Positions 7,743 through 16,139 of a stretch of 64,000 bases of DNA are shown piece after piece; the first letter of the stretch is position 1; the number at the start of each line of letters is the position of its first letter. The DNA is from Nonomuraea endophytica (GTDB taxonomy: Bacteria > Actinomycetota > Actinomycetes > Streptosporangiales > Streptosporangiaceae). Location of the stretch: the NCBI RefSeq assembly GCF_014203235.1, contig NZ_JACHIN010000001.1:992001-1056000 (forward strand), given 5' to 3'. The position numbers were made by a program, and so were the translations under genes. The notes under the pieces are model-generated. The model saw only the letters and a list, made by a program, of their open reading frames with translations, was not told the origin of the DNA and did not search any database.

Positions 7743-8254
7743 ATGACGTGGTCCCGGTCGTCGACCGGGTTGTCCGGCTCCAGCTCGCCCTCGGCCACCC
7801 GGCGCAGGCCCGCCTTCTCCAGCGCCCGCCACGAGGCCCTGTTGGCCTTGGACACCGGGACGATCACACACGTCGCCTCCGGGTCCGCCCAGGTCAACTC
7901 GACGATCGCGCGGATCATCGACGGGCCCAGGCCCTTGCCCACCTGCTCCTCGTCGCCGATCAGGTAGTCGATGCTGACCGCGCCGCCGGGCACCTCGAGG
8001 ATCGGGGCCAGTTCCTCGGCGTACTCGGGGTAGTCGGAGTAGCGGGAACGCTGCACCAGACCCAGCGGGCGGCCGTCGAGGAAGACCAGCAGGTCCTCCG
8101 ACGGCTCCTCGCCCCGGGCCGCCGGGCCGAAGTCGCGCGCGACGGCCTCCGCCGAGGTCTCGTGGTTCCACCACCGGGCCACGTGCGGCCGCTCCAGCCA
8201 CTGCTTCACCAGCGGGAAGTCGTCCTCGGTGAGGCGACGCCAGGTGATCACCAT
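7667..8254 (-). CDS. GNAT-family N-acetyltransferase (AAC(6')-like fold)
   Basis: A 195-residue GNAT protein resembling the Acetyltransf_8/AAC(6') group. It has ITWRRLTEDDFPLVKQWL at the N-terminus, an acetyl-CoA binding region EQVGKGLGPSMIRAI at about 120, and NRASWRALEKAGL near the C-terminus. The ATG at 8254 is chosen because an upstream extension is low-complexity and Arg-rich. The acceptor could be an aminoglycoside-like molecule, a siderophore intermediate or a protein, and sequence does not decide. The Gly/Glu/Arg tail is antisense to the EamA tail. Confidence 0.85.
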   Translation of the reverse strand: MVITWRRLTEDDFPLVKQWLERPHVARWWNHETSAEAVARDFGPAARGEEPSEDLLVFLDGRPLGLVQRSRYSDYPEYAEELAPILEVPGGAVSIDYLIGDEEQVGKGLGPSMIRAIVELTWADPEATCVIVPVSKANRASWRALEKAGLRRVAEGELEPDNPVDDRDHVIYRLDRPASAGEGAGEGAERGRVPA

Positions 8255-8307
8255 GGCTTCGACAGTAGCCGACGAGCCTGCTCGCCGCCTCCGAATATCC
8301 GGCCGGG

Positions 8308-9597
8308 TCAGGCCACCGCGGCGGCGGCCTTGGCGGCGGCGGGCAGGGCGTCGCCGATGCGGTTGAGCGCCTCGTCGTCGTGCGACGCCGACAGGAACCA
8401 CGCCTCGTACGCCGACGGCGGCAGATAGACGCCCCGGTCGAGCATGGCGTGGAAGAAGGCGGTGAACGCGGCGGTGTTCTGGCTCCTGGCCGCGTCGAAG
8501 TCGTTCACCTCGCGGTCGGTGAAGAAGATCGAGAACAGGCTGCCCGCCGCCTGCAGCCGGTGCGGCACGCCCTCGGCCGACAGCGCCTCGGCGGCCGCCT
8601 GGGCGACCGTGGCGGCCGCGGCGTCAACCCGGGCGTAGGCGTCCTCGTCGAGGTTGCGCAGCGTGGCCAGGCCCGCGGCGCAGGCCAGAGGGTTACCGGA
8701 CAGCGTGCCCGCCTGGTAGACGGGGCCCTCGGGCGCCAGGTTGGCCATCACGTCGGCCCGCCCGCCGAAGGCCGCAGCCGGCAGGCCGCCGCCCATCACC
8801 TTGCCGAAGGTCATCAGGTCGGCGTCGACCGGGTCCAGGCCGTACCAGCCGGAGCGGGAGACGCGGAAGCCCGTCAGCACCTCGTCGACGATCAGCAGGG
8901 CGCCGTTGCGGGCGCAGATCTCCTTCAGGAACGCGTTGAAGCCGGGCGCGGGCGGCACCACACCCATGTTCGCCGGGCACGCCTCGGTGATCACACACGC
9001 GATCTCGGCGGCGGCGAAGGCCTCCTCGACCGCCTCGCGCGAGTTGTACGGCAGCACGATCGTGTCGGCCGCCGACGCGCCGGTCACGCCGGGGGTGTCG
9101 GGCAGCCCGAACGTCACCACTCCGGAGCCGGCAGAGGCCAGCAGGGCGTCCACGTGGCCGTGGTAGCAGCCGGCGAACTTCACCACCTTGGAACGGCCGG
9201 TGAAGCCGCGGGCCAGGCGCACCGCGCTCATCGTGGCCTCGGTGCCGGAGCTGACCAGCCGGATCTTCTCCACCGGGGCCATCCGGGAGACCAGTTCCTC
9301 GGCCAGTTCGACCTCGCCCGGGGTGGCGGTGCCGTACGACATGCCGTGGGAGAGCGCCGCGGAGACGGCCTCGACGACGGCGGGGTGGCGGTGGCCCAGG
9401 ATCATCGGCCCCCAGGAGCAGACCAGGTCGACGTAGCGGTTGCCGTCGACGTCGGTGATGTAGGGGCCCTGGCCGTCGGCCATGAAGCGCGGCGTGCCGC
9501 CGACGGCGCCGAAGGCGCGCACGGGCGAGTTGACGCCACCGGGCACGACGGTCCTGGCGCGGTCGAACAGGCTCTCAGACTTGTCAGTACGGCTCAC
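8308..9597 (-). CDS. hemL: Glutamate-1-semialdehyde 2,1-aminomutase
   Basis: A 429-residue PLP enzyme of the class III aminotransferase fold. It converts glutamate-1-semialdehyde to 5-aminolevulinate, the second C5-pathway step after HemA. The PLP-binding lysine is K266 in TFGKVMGGG, with [10 protein letters not shown] just before it, and the length is normal. The start is a GTG at 9597 with only weak ribosome-binding sequence. It is separated from the rex-hemACDB cluster by the PrimPol-like gene but lies on the same strand, so the C5 pathway from glutamyl-tRNA to uroporphyrinogen III is complete here. Confidence 0.96.
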   Translation of the reverse strand: MSRTDKSESLFDRARTVVPGGVNSPVRAFGAVGGTPRFMADGQGPYITDVDGNRYVDLVCSWGPMILGHRHPAVVEAVSAALSHGMSYGTATPGEVELAEELVSRMAPVEKIRLVSSGTEATMSAVRLARGFTGRSKVVKFAGCYHGHVDALLASAGSGVVTFGLPDTPGVTGASAADTIVLPYNSREAVEEAFAAAEIACVITEACPANMGVVPPAPGFNAFLKEICARNGALLIVDEVLTGFRVSRSGWYGLDPVDADLMTFGKVMGGGLPAAAFGGRADVMANLAPEGPVYQAGTLSGNPLACAAGLATLRNLDEDAYARVDAAAATVAQAAAEALSAEGVPHRLQAAGSLFSIFFTDREVNDFDAARSQNTAAFTAFFHAMLDRGVYLPPSAYEAWFLSASHDDEALNRIGDALPAAAKAAAAVA

Positions 9598-9630
9598 CCC
9601 TACAGGGTAGAGGCCGGCACCCGAGCCCGG

Positions 9631-10272
9631 TCAGTCGGTGAGCTGCTCCAGAACACGCAGCGGGTCGGGGAGCGGGCGGCCGTCCGGCGGGCGCAGCCAG
9701 GAGACGGGCTGGCCGGTCGGCAGCGTGGACGGCGGCGCGAGCACGTAGCTGTCGCGGCAGTGCCAGCGCAGCCCCGGGGTGTCGTCGATGGTCGCCGGGT
9801 CGCAGTCGAGATGGCAGGACCACCACTCGTCCTCGTCGTCCGGGTTGCCGCGCGTGGCCACATAAAACAGAACCCGGTCGCCGTTGGCGGCGACCGGGCC
9901 TGAGCGGGAGCCGGCTTCGTCGATGCGCGTGAGCGCGGCGAGTCCGGCCGCCAGGGGTACGTCGAAGACGTCGAAGACGCGTCCCGTGGGGAGAATCACA
10001 TTGGCGTCGGGCTCGTGCTGCCACCAGCGGGTGAGCTGGGTGGCGTCGGTCGTGGCCTGCAGATGCCAGGCCGGGGAGAGCGGATGCGCGCCGGGGTCCG
10101 GACAGCCGAGGCGGTCACAGGAGCACGCGCGCGGCCCGTGCCGCAGCGGGTGCGCCCCCGGCGCGCTGGGCCAGCCGAGAGCGGCATAGCTCAGCACCGT
10201 GTCGATCCTGGTCGGGCGCGTGAGTTTCGCGGCCCGCTTCCGCGTACGCCGAGCGAGTGGTACCCCGACCAT
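9631..10272 (-). CDS. PrimPol-like (bifunctional primase/polymerase N-terminal domain) protein, small form
   Basis: A 213-residue cytoplasmic protein resembling the short actinobacterial proteins annotated as bifunctional DNA primase/polymerase. A basic N-terminus is followed by a Cys-rich segment (ACSCDRLGCPDPGAHP, about 48-63) and a VFDVFDVP segment (about 99-106) where active PrimPols have an acidic DxD-type motif. There is no helicase domain. Catalytic competence is doubtful because the acidic motif is poor. The ATG at 10272 follows GGGAG. It lies between hemB and hemL on the same strand. A link to heme metabolism is not evident. Confidence 0.65.
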   Translation of the reverse strand: MVGVPLARRTRKRAAKLTRPTRIDTVLSYAALGWPSAPGAHPLRHGPRACSCDRLGCPDPGAHPLSPAWHLQATTDATQLTRWWQHEPDANVILPTGRVFDVFDVPLAAGLAALTRIDEAGSRSGPVAANGDRVLFYVATRGNPDDEDEWWSCHLDCDPATIDDTPGLRWHCRDSYVLAPPSTLPTGQPVSWLRPPDGRPLPDPLRVLEQLTD

Positions 10273-10408
10273 GGTGACTCCCGTTCGAAATTCCCGCGCG
10301 CCTGAGGAGGTCCCTGACCCCGGGGCTCCAACGCACCACCTGGGACACACCAGCACTTGTTATCGCACTCTAACGCACAGGTCGCAGGGGTGAGCGGGAA
10401 ACCCCCAC

Positions 10409-11392
10409 CTAGAGACGCCGAGCCACCTCGGTGGCCCAGTAGGTGAGGATCAGGTCGGCTCCGGCGCGCCGGATGCCGATCAACGACTCCATGATCATCC
10501 GCTCGCGGTCGATCCAGCCGTTGGCCGCCGCCGCCTCGATCATCGAGTACTCGCCGCTGACCTGATAGGCCGCCACCGGCACGTCCACGCTGTCGCGGAA
10601 CTGGCGGATGACGTCGAGGTAGGACATCGCCGGCTTGACCATGACCACGTCGGCGCCTTCCGCGAGGTCCAGCCGTACCTCACGCATGGCTTCCTCCAGC
10701 GGCCCTCCGGGGTCCTGCTGGTGGGAGGCGCGGTCGCCGAACTGCGGTGCGCACTCGGCCGCCTCGCGGAAGGGACCGAAGAACGCCGAGGCGTACTTGG
10801 CCGTGTAGGCCATGATCGGAATGTGGGAGAAGCCCGCACCGTCCAGGGCGGCGCGGATCACGCCCACCTGGCCGTCCATCATCCCGCTCGGGGCGACCAT
10901 CTGGGAGCCGGCCTCGGCCTGCGCCACCGCGATGGAGGCGTAGCGCTCCAGCGTGGCGTCGTTGTCGACCTCACCGCCGGGCGTCAGCACCCCGCAGTGC
11001 CCGTGGTCGGTGAACTCGTCCAGGCAGGTGTCGGCCATCACCACGATCGCGTCGCCGACCTCGGCGTTCACCTCGCGCAGCGCCTGCTGGAGAATCCCGT
11101 CGGGGTCGTCGCCCGCCGAGCCGCGGGCGTCCTTCACCGCCGGGATGCCGAACAGGATCAGCCCGCCCACGCCCGCCTCGGCCGCCTCGTGGGCGGCCTT
11201 GCGCAGCGACTCGCGGGTGTGCTGATAGACGCCGGGCATCGAGGCCACGGCCTGCGGCTCGGCGATGCCCTCCTTCACGAAGGCCGGCAGGATCAGCTGC
11301 GACGGGTGCAGGCGCGTGCCCGCGACCATCCGTCTCATGACAGGGGTACGGCGAAGCCGCCGCGGACGCGCGACGGGGAACTCAGCACTCAT
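10409..11392 (-). CDS. hemB: Delta-aminolevulinic acid dehydratase (porphobilinogen synthase)
   Basis: A 327-residue enzyme that condenses two 5-aminolevulinates into porphobilinogen. The Schiff-base lysines are K199 ([10 protein letters not shown]) and K253 ([11 protein letters not shown]). The metal-site segment reads [14 protein letters not shown] (121-134). It keeps two of the three zinc-type cysteines (C123, C133) but has Asp125 in the middle, intermediate between the zinc and magnesium classes. AGGAG precedes the ATG at 11392. The hemD fusion gene ends 12 bases upstream, so this is the distal gene of the hem operon. Confidence 0.96.
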   Translation of the reverse strand: MSAEFPVARPRRLRRTPVMRRMVAGTRLHPSQLILPAFVKEGIAEPQAVASMPGVYQHTRESLRKAAHEAAEAGVGGLILFGIPAVKDARGSAGDDPDGILQQALREVNAEVGDAIVVMADTCLDEFTDHGHCGVLTPGGEVDNDATLERYASIAVAQAEAGSQMVAPSGMMDGQVGVIRAALDGAGFSHIPIMAYTAKYASAFFGPFREAAECAPQFGDRASHQQDPGGPLEEAMREVRLDLAEGADVVMVKPAMSYLDVIRQFRDSVDVPVAAYQVSGEYSMIEAAAANGWIDRERMIMESLIGIRRAGADLILTYWATEVARRL

Positions 11393-11404
11393 GTGACGAA
11401 ACTC

Positions 11405-12946
11405 CTATTTGCGGCGGCGTGCCCCACGGCGGTTCTGCGAGGGCTTACGCGGGGTGTCACCCGCGGCGATCGCCGCCTGCCTCTGCTTAGCACCGTACTC
11501 GGCGAGGGCGGCGGCCAGCGCGGAGGCCGACGGTTTGTCCGCCATGACATCCACGCGCAGGCCGAACTCCTCGGCCGTCTTGGCCGTCTGCGGGCCGATG
11601 ACCGCGATGACGGTGACGTTGTGCGGCTTGCCGGCGATGCCGACCAGGTTGCGCACGGTCGAGGACGAGGTGAACAGCACCGCGTCGAACCCGCCGCCCT
11701 TGATCGCCTCGCGGATCGGCGCGGGTGGCGGCGCCGCCCGCACGGTCCGGTACGCCGTGACGTCGTCGCACTCCCAGCCCAGCTCGGTCAGCCCGGCCAC
11801 GAGCGTGTCGGTGGAGATGTCGGCCCTGGGCAGCAGCACCCGGTTGATCGGGTCGAGCATCGAGTCGTAGGGCGGCCACTCGGCGACCAGGCCCTCCGAC
11901 GACTGCTCGCCCGAGGGCAGCAGGTCGGGCTTGACGCCGAACTCGACCAGCGCCCGCGCGGTCGCCTCGCCCACCGCGGCCACCTTGAGCCCGGCGAAGG
12001 CCCGCGCGTCGAGCCCGTACTCCTCGAACTTCTCGCGCACCGCCTTGACGGCGTTGGAGCTGGTGAAGGCGACCCACTCGTAGCGGCCGGTGACCAGGCC
12101 CTTGATGGCCCGGTCCATCTGCTGCGGCGTGCGGGGCGGCTCGACCGAGATGGTCGGCACCTCGTCGGGCACCGCGCCGTAGGAGAGCAACTGCTCCGAC
12201 AGCGCCTTGGACTGCTCTTTGGTCCGCGGCACCAGGACCCGCCAGCCGAACAGCGGCTTGGTCTCGAACCACGACAGCTTGTCGCGCAGCCCGACGGCAT
12301 CGCCGACGACGATCAGCGCGGGCTCGGTGAACCCGGCGTGCTTCAGGTCGGGCTGCAGCCTGCCCAGCGTGGTCGCCACCGTGAACTGCTCGGTGGTGGT
12401 GCCGCTGCTGCTGACCGCGACCGGCGTGCTGTCGGGCTTGCCGCCCGAGATGAGCGCCTTGCCGATGGCCACCGCGTCGCCGATGCCGTTGTAGATCACC
12501 AGCGTGCCGGGACAGGCGGCGTGCGAGGCCCAGTCCTGGTCCTGCGCGGCGTCGACCACACGGAACTCCGGCACATCGTCCGCCGGCGGGATGCCCGCGT
12601 AGGTGAGCACCGCGGTCGCGGGCGGCACACCGGGCACGATCTCGAAGTCCACCCCGGCGGCGGTGCAGGCGGCGACCTCCTCGGTGATCGAGGAGAACAG
12701 CATCGGGTCGCCCTCGCACAGGCGTACCACCAGCCCGCCGTCACCGGCACGCTTGAGGTAGTCGCCCTCGACCACTTCGACGCCCTCGCGGCAGTGCTTG
12801 AGCAACGGGCCGAACAGGTCCTCGTCGAGGACCACCGCGTCGGCCTTGCCTAGCAGCTCGGCACCACGCAACGTCAGCAGGTTCGGGTCACCTGGACCCG
12901 CACCCACGAACGCCACGAAACCGGAGGTGGGACTATCGGCGCTCAA
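11405..12946 (-). CDS. hemD: Uroporphyrinogen-III synthase fused to a SUMT-like methyltransferase domain
   Basis: A 513-residue two-domain protein. Residues about 8-250 are a tetrapyrrole-methylase (SUMT/CobA) fold, with GAGPGDPNLLTLRGAELLGKA at the start and VVRLCEGDPMLF later. Residues about 260-495 are HEM4, the uroporphyrinogen-III synthase, with TSSNAVKAVREKFEEYGL and FTSSSTVRNLVGIAGKP. The C-terminus is very basic (NRRGARRRK). The methylase half lacks the usual GIPLTHR motif (here GIPPADD), so methyltransferase activity is uncertain while synthase activity is expected. The TTG start at 12946 overlaps the hemC stop by 4 bases. Confidence 0.93.
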   Translation of the reverse strand: MSADSPTSGFVAFVGAGPGDPNLLTLRGAELLGKADAVVLDEDLFGPLLKHCREGVEVVEGDYLKRAGDGGLVVRLCEGDPMLFSSITEEVAACTAAGVDFEIVPGVPPATAVLTYAGIPPADDVPEFRVVDAAQDQDWASHAACPGTLVIYNGIGDAVAIGKALISGGKPDSTPVAVSSSGTTTEQFTVATTLGRLQPDLKHAGFTEPALIVVGDAVGLRDKLSWFETKPLFGWRVLVPRTKEQSKALSEQLLSYGAVPDEVPTISVEPPRTPQQMDRAIKGLVTGRYEWVAFTSSNAVKAVREKFEEYGLDARAFAGLKVAAVGEATARALVEFGVKPDLLPSGEQSSEGLVAEWPPYDSMLDPINRVLLPRADISTDTLVAGLTELGWECDDVTAYRTVRAAPPPAPIREAIKGGGFDAVLFTSSSTVRNLVGIAGKPHNVTVIAVIGPQTAKTAEEFGLRVDVMADKPSASALAAALAEYGAKQRQAAIAAGDTPRKPSQNRRGARRRK

Positions 12947-13848
12947 TGGGAATGCTCCCCCATCAATCTGTCGGCTCCCTCGGCGAGCATCTCGGCCGCC
13001 AGCAGGCGGCCCAGGCGATCGGCGTCCGAGGAGGAGCCGGCGGCGGACTTGCGGACCGCAGCCTGGCCGTCGAGCGAGACGACGGCGGCGGTCAGGTTCA
13101 AAGTCTGCCCGTCATCAGCGGCGAAGGCACCCACCGGAGCGGAGCACCCAGCCTCGAGAGCGGACAGAACGGCGCGCTCGGCCGCGACCGCGGAGCGCGT
13201 CCGCGGGTCGTCGAGCACGCCGAGGAAGGCGATCAGGTCGGCGCGGTCGGCGAGGCACTCCACCGCCAGCGCGCCCTGGCCGGGCGCGGGCAGCATCTCC
13301 TCGACCTCGAAGATCTGGGCGATCTCCGTGTCGCGCCCGATCCTGGTCAGACCCGCCGAGGCGAGTACGACGGCGTCGAGCTCGCCCGAGGTTACCTTGC
13401 CGATCCGGGTGTCGGCGTTGCCGCGGATCGGGACGTACTCCAGGTCGGCCCTGAGCGCGCGCAGCATCGCGACCCGGCGCGGCGAGCCGGTGCCGACCCT
13501 GGCGCCGGACGGCAGGTCGGCCAGCTTGTGCGCGCCGACCAGCGCGTCGCGGTGGTCGTGGCGGGTGGGCAGGGCGGCCAGCGTGAAGCGCTCGTCCCGC
13601 TTGGTCGGCAGGTCCTTGAGCGAGTGGACGGCGAAATCGATCTCGCCATCGACCAGCTTGTCGCGCAGCGCGCTGACGAACACGCCGGTGCCGCCGAGCT
13701 GCGCCAGGTGCGCCTTGGTCACGTCGCCGAAGGTCGTGATGCCGACCATCTCGATCGCCCGGCCGGTCGCGTCGGTGTAGCCGTCGGCGACCATCTGCGA
13801 CTGCGTCATGGCCAGAAGGCTCCTGCGCGTTCCCAGCTTCAGGGTCAC
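12943..13848 (-). CDS. hemC: Hydroxymethylbilane synthase (porphobilinogen deaminase)
   Basis: A 301-residue enzyme that polymerises four porphobilinogens into hydroxymethylbilane. The dipyrromethane cofactor cysteine is C235 (LEAGCSAPVGA). The substrate-site motifs VHSLKDLPT, GTGSPRR and RGNADTR are intact. The GTG start overlaps the hemA stop (GTGA), so the hem genes are translationally coupled. Confidence 0.96.
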   Translation of the reverse strand: MTLKLGTRRSLLAMTQSQMVADGYTDATGRAIEMVGITTFGDVTKAHLAQLGGTGVFVSALRDKLVDGEIDFAVHSLKDLPTKRDERFTLAALPTRHDHRDALVGAHKLADLPSGARVGTGSPRRVAMLRALRADLEYVPIRGNADTRIGKVTSGELDAVVLASAGLTRIGRDTEIAQIFEVEEMLPAPGQGALAVECLADRADLIAFLGVLDDPRTRSAVAAERAVLSALEAGCSAPVGAFAADDGQTLNLTAAVVSLDGQAAVRKSAAGSSSDADRLGRLLAAEMLAEGADRLMGEHSH

Positions 13849-15113
13849 AGCTCCACCTCCCTCACGGCCTCGGGCATCTTCGGATCCAGGTCGAACAACT
13901 CGCGCAGAGCTTCCGCATAATGATCGCCCCCTGGGGAGGTGGCGAGCTGTTTGACACGCACAGTGGGCTCATGAAGGAGTTTGTCCACCACGCGCCGCAC
14001 GGTCAGCGACACCTCGCCGCGCGCCCTGTCGTCGAGCTCGGGCAGGCGCATGAGCAGGCGGCCCAGCTCGGCCTCGACGACGTCGGCCGCCTTGCTGCGC
14101 AGCGCCACCACGGTCGGGGTGACCCTGGCCGCGCGCTCGGCGTTCAGGAAGGCCGCCAGCTCGTCGGCGACGAGCGCGCGCACCGTCTGTACGGCGTCGC
14201 CCTCCCGCGAGCCGATGCCCGACTCCTGGATGGTCTCCAGGTCCACCAGCGTGACGCCGGGCAGCTCGCGCACCGCCGGGTCCACGTCGTGGGGCAGCGC
14301 CAGGTCGAGCAGGAACACCTCTGCGGCCGGCCCGCCGGTGAGCATGGCCGGGGTGACCACGTGCGACCCTCCGCCGGTGCACGTGATCACAAGGTCGGCC
14401 GTCGCGAGCTCCTGGGGAACCTCGCGCAGCGTCACCGCCCGTCCGCCGACCGTCTCGGCGAGCCGTACGCCTCGCTCGAAGGTGCGGTTGGCGACCACGA
14501 TCTCGCCGGCGCCCGCGCGGGCGAGCGTGGCGGCGGCGAGCGAGCTCATCGAGCCCGCGCCGACGATCAACGCCCGCTTGCCCTCCAGCGATCCGGCGAA
14601 GGCCAGGCCCGCGGAGACCAGGGACGCGCCCGCCTGGTCGATGCCCGTGTCGGCGTGGGCCCGCTTGCCCACGCGCAGCGCCTGCTGGACGAGCTCGTTC
14701 AGCGTGGCGCCGACGGTGCCGTGCTTCTGGGCGAGCTTGAGCGCCCTGCGCACCTGGCCGAGGATCTGGCCCTCGCCGACCACCATCGAGTCGAGGCCGC
14801 ACACCACCGAGAACAGGTGCTCGACCGCGCGATCCTCATAGTGGACGTACAGGTGCGGCGTCAGTTCGTCGACGGGCACGCCGGTATGGACGCTCAGCAG
14901 CCTGCTGACCGCCGTCACGGCCGCGTGGAAGCGGTCCACGGCGGCGTAGACCTCGACCCGGTTGCAGGTCGAGACCACCATCGCCTCGGCGACGCAGACG
15001 TCCTGCTGCACGTCGTAGAGGAGCTTGGAAAGAGTGTCCCCCGACACCGAGACACGTTCGAGCATGGCCACCGGAGCCGTCCGGTGGCTGAGTCCGATCG
15101 TCAGAACACTCAT
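13845..15113 (-). CDS. hemA: Glutamyl-tRNA reductase
   Basis: A 422-residue NADPH enzyme that reduces glutamyl-tRNA to glutamate-1-semialdehyde, the committed C5-pathway step. The catalytic Cys50 is in VVSTCNRVEVY and the conserved His99 follows. The NADPH-binding domain (about 170-320) and a C-terminal dimerisation helix region are present. The ATG overlaps the rex stop (ATGA). Control by Rex through the shared transcript is expected. Confidence 0.97.
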   Translation of the reverse strand: MSVLTIGLSHRTAPVAMLERVSVSGDTLSKLLYDVQQDVCVAEAMVVSTCNRVEVYAAVDRFHAAVTAVSRLLSVHTGVPVDELTPHLYVHYEDRAVEHLFSVVCGLDSMVVGEGQILGQVRRALKLAQKHGTVGATLNELVQQALRVGKRAHADTGIDQAGASLVSAGLAFAGSLEGKRALIVGAGSMSSLAAATLARAGAGEIVVANRTFERGVRLAETVGGRAVTLREVPQELATADLVITCTGGGSHVVTPAMLTGGPAAEVFLLDLALPHDVDPAVRELPGVTLVDLETIQESGIGSREGDAVQTVRALVADELAAFLNAERAARVTPTVVALRSKAADVVEAELGRLLMRLPELDDRARGEVSLTVRRVVDKLLHEPTVRVKQLATSPGGDHYAEALRELFDLDPKMPEAVREVEL

Positions 15114-15787
15114 TGACTGTCCACGGCCATGAGTGGCCCCCCAGCTTTGCGTTGCTCATGGAACGCAAGGATCTGCAGTTCTATTGATAGGTCAACCTTA
15201 CGGACATCGACGCTGTCCGGCACTGAAAGTACGACAGGAGCAAAGTTCAGGATGCTGGTCACGCCCGCGGACACCACCCGGTCGCACACCTCCTGAGCTG
15301 CCACGGCAGGTGTGGCGAGCACCACGATGGAGACCCCGCGCCGCCCGATCACGGCTTCCAGTTCGTCGATGTGTTCAACATTCAACCCCGCGATGTCGTC
15401 GCCCACGATTTCGGGGTCGGCGTCGAGCAGGGCGGCGATCCGGAACCCCCGGGACACGAAACCGCCGTAGTTCGCGAGGGCACGGCCGAGGTTGCCGACG
15501 CCGACGATGGCGACGGCCCAGTCCTGGGTCAGGCCCAGCTCCCGCGAGATCTGGTACACGAGGTATTCAACGTCGTAACCCACCCCCCGCGTGCCATAGG
15601 ACCCCAGATGCGACAGATCCTTGCGGAGCTTGGCCGAATTGACGCCGGCGGCGGCCGCCAGGTCTTCGGACGAGACCGTGGCGATGCCGCGCTCGGCCAT
15701 CCCGTTCAGCGCCCGCAGATATAGCGGGAGCCGTGCGACCGTTGCCTCGGGTATGCCTCGGTCACGGGGCTGGGACGGGCTCTTCAC
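15110..15787 (-). CDS. rex: Redox-sensing transcriptional repressor Rex
   Basis: A 225-residue repressor that senses the NADH/NAD+ ratio and releases DNA when NADH is high. A winged helix occupies about residues 15-80 (VSSEDLAAAAGVNSAKLRKDLSHLGSYG). A Rossmann domain with GVGNLGRA (96-103) follows, and a domain-swapping helix closes the protein. The start is a GTG at 15787. It heads the hemACDB operon, and a well-formed Rex operator sits upstream at 15861-15882, indicating autoregulation and redox control of heme synthesis. Confidence 0.96.
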   Translation of the reverse strand: MKSPSQPRDRGIPEATVARLPLYLRALNGMAERGIATVSSEDLAAAAGVNSAKLRKDLSHLGSYGTRGVGYDVEYLVYQISRELGLTQDWAVAIVGVGNLGRALANYGGFVSRGFRIAALLDADPEIVGDDIAGLNVEHIDELEAVIGRRGVSIVVLATPAVAAQEVCDRVVSAGVTSILNFAPVVLSVPDSVDVRKVDLSIELQILAFHEQRKAGGPLMAVDSQ

Positions 15788-15860
15788 GTGCCGGAGCTCC
15801 AGGGGAACGGGCGGCCTCTCGACCGCGTCATGGGAATCGAACCGTCTTTCAGGTTAATCC

Positions 15861-15882
15861 CTTTGTGAACCGACGCACAAAG
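15861..15882. promoter_or_regulatory. Rex operator (ROP)
   Basis: TTTGTGAACCGACGCACAAA is a dyad of TTGTG and CACAA with an 8-base centre beginning AA, close to the known ROP TTGTGAAnnnnTTCACAA. The outer CTTTGTG/CACAAAG arms pair over 7 bases. On the rex strand a possible -35 TTGTGC and -10 TTAACC (17-base spacer) overlap the site, so binding would block the rex-hem promoter. The same site also faces the divergent glutaredoxin-like gene. Confidence 0.85.
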
Positions 15883-15902
15883 TCGCCACTACCGTTGACC
15901 CC

Positions 15903-16139
15903 ATGCACGAGATCACTCTGTACGGCCGGCAAGGCTGCCACCTATGCGACGACGCCCGCGCCGTCATCGCGAAAGTCGCGGCTGAGCTGGGGGTCAGGTG
16001 GACCGAGGTGGACATCGACAGCTCCGCTGAGCTCCGGGAAAAGTACAACGACATGATTCCGGTCACGCTCGTGGACGGGGTGCAGCACGACTTCTGGCGC
16101 GTGTCGGAGGAACGCCTGCGGGCGGCCCTGGGAGGTTAG
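15903..16139 (+). CDS. Glutaredoxin-like (DUF836-type) small thiol protein
   Basis: A 78-residue single-domain thioredoxin-fold protein with a CHLC active site (C12, C15) and the cis-Pro segment MIPVTLVDG at about residue 51. It is likely a cytoplasmic dithiol reductase whose partner is unknown. A similar protein lies next to hemA in mycobacteria. It is divergent from rex across the Rex operator. The start lies 20 bases beyond the operator. No clear ribosome-binding site is present, so a leaderless transcript is possible. Confidence 0.85.
   Translation: MHEITLYGRQGCHLCDDARAVIAKVAAELGVRWTEVDIDSSAELREKYNDMIPVTLVDGVQHDFWRVSEERLRAALGG

Noticed and set aside
15826..15845. tRNA T-loop-like GGTTCGATTCCC on the minus strand
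   Set aside because: Flanking bases cannot form the T stem or the other arms of a tRNA.
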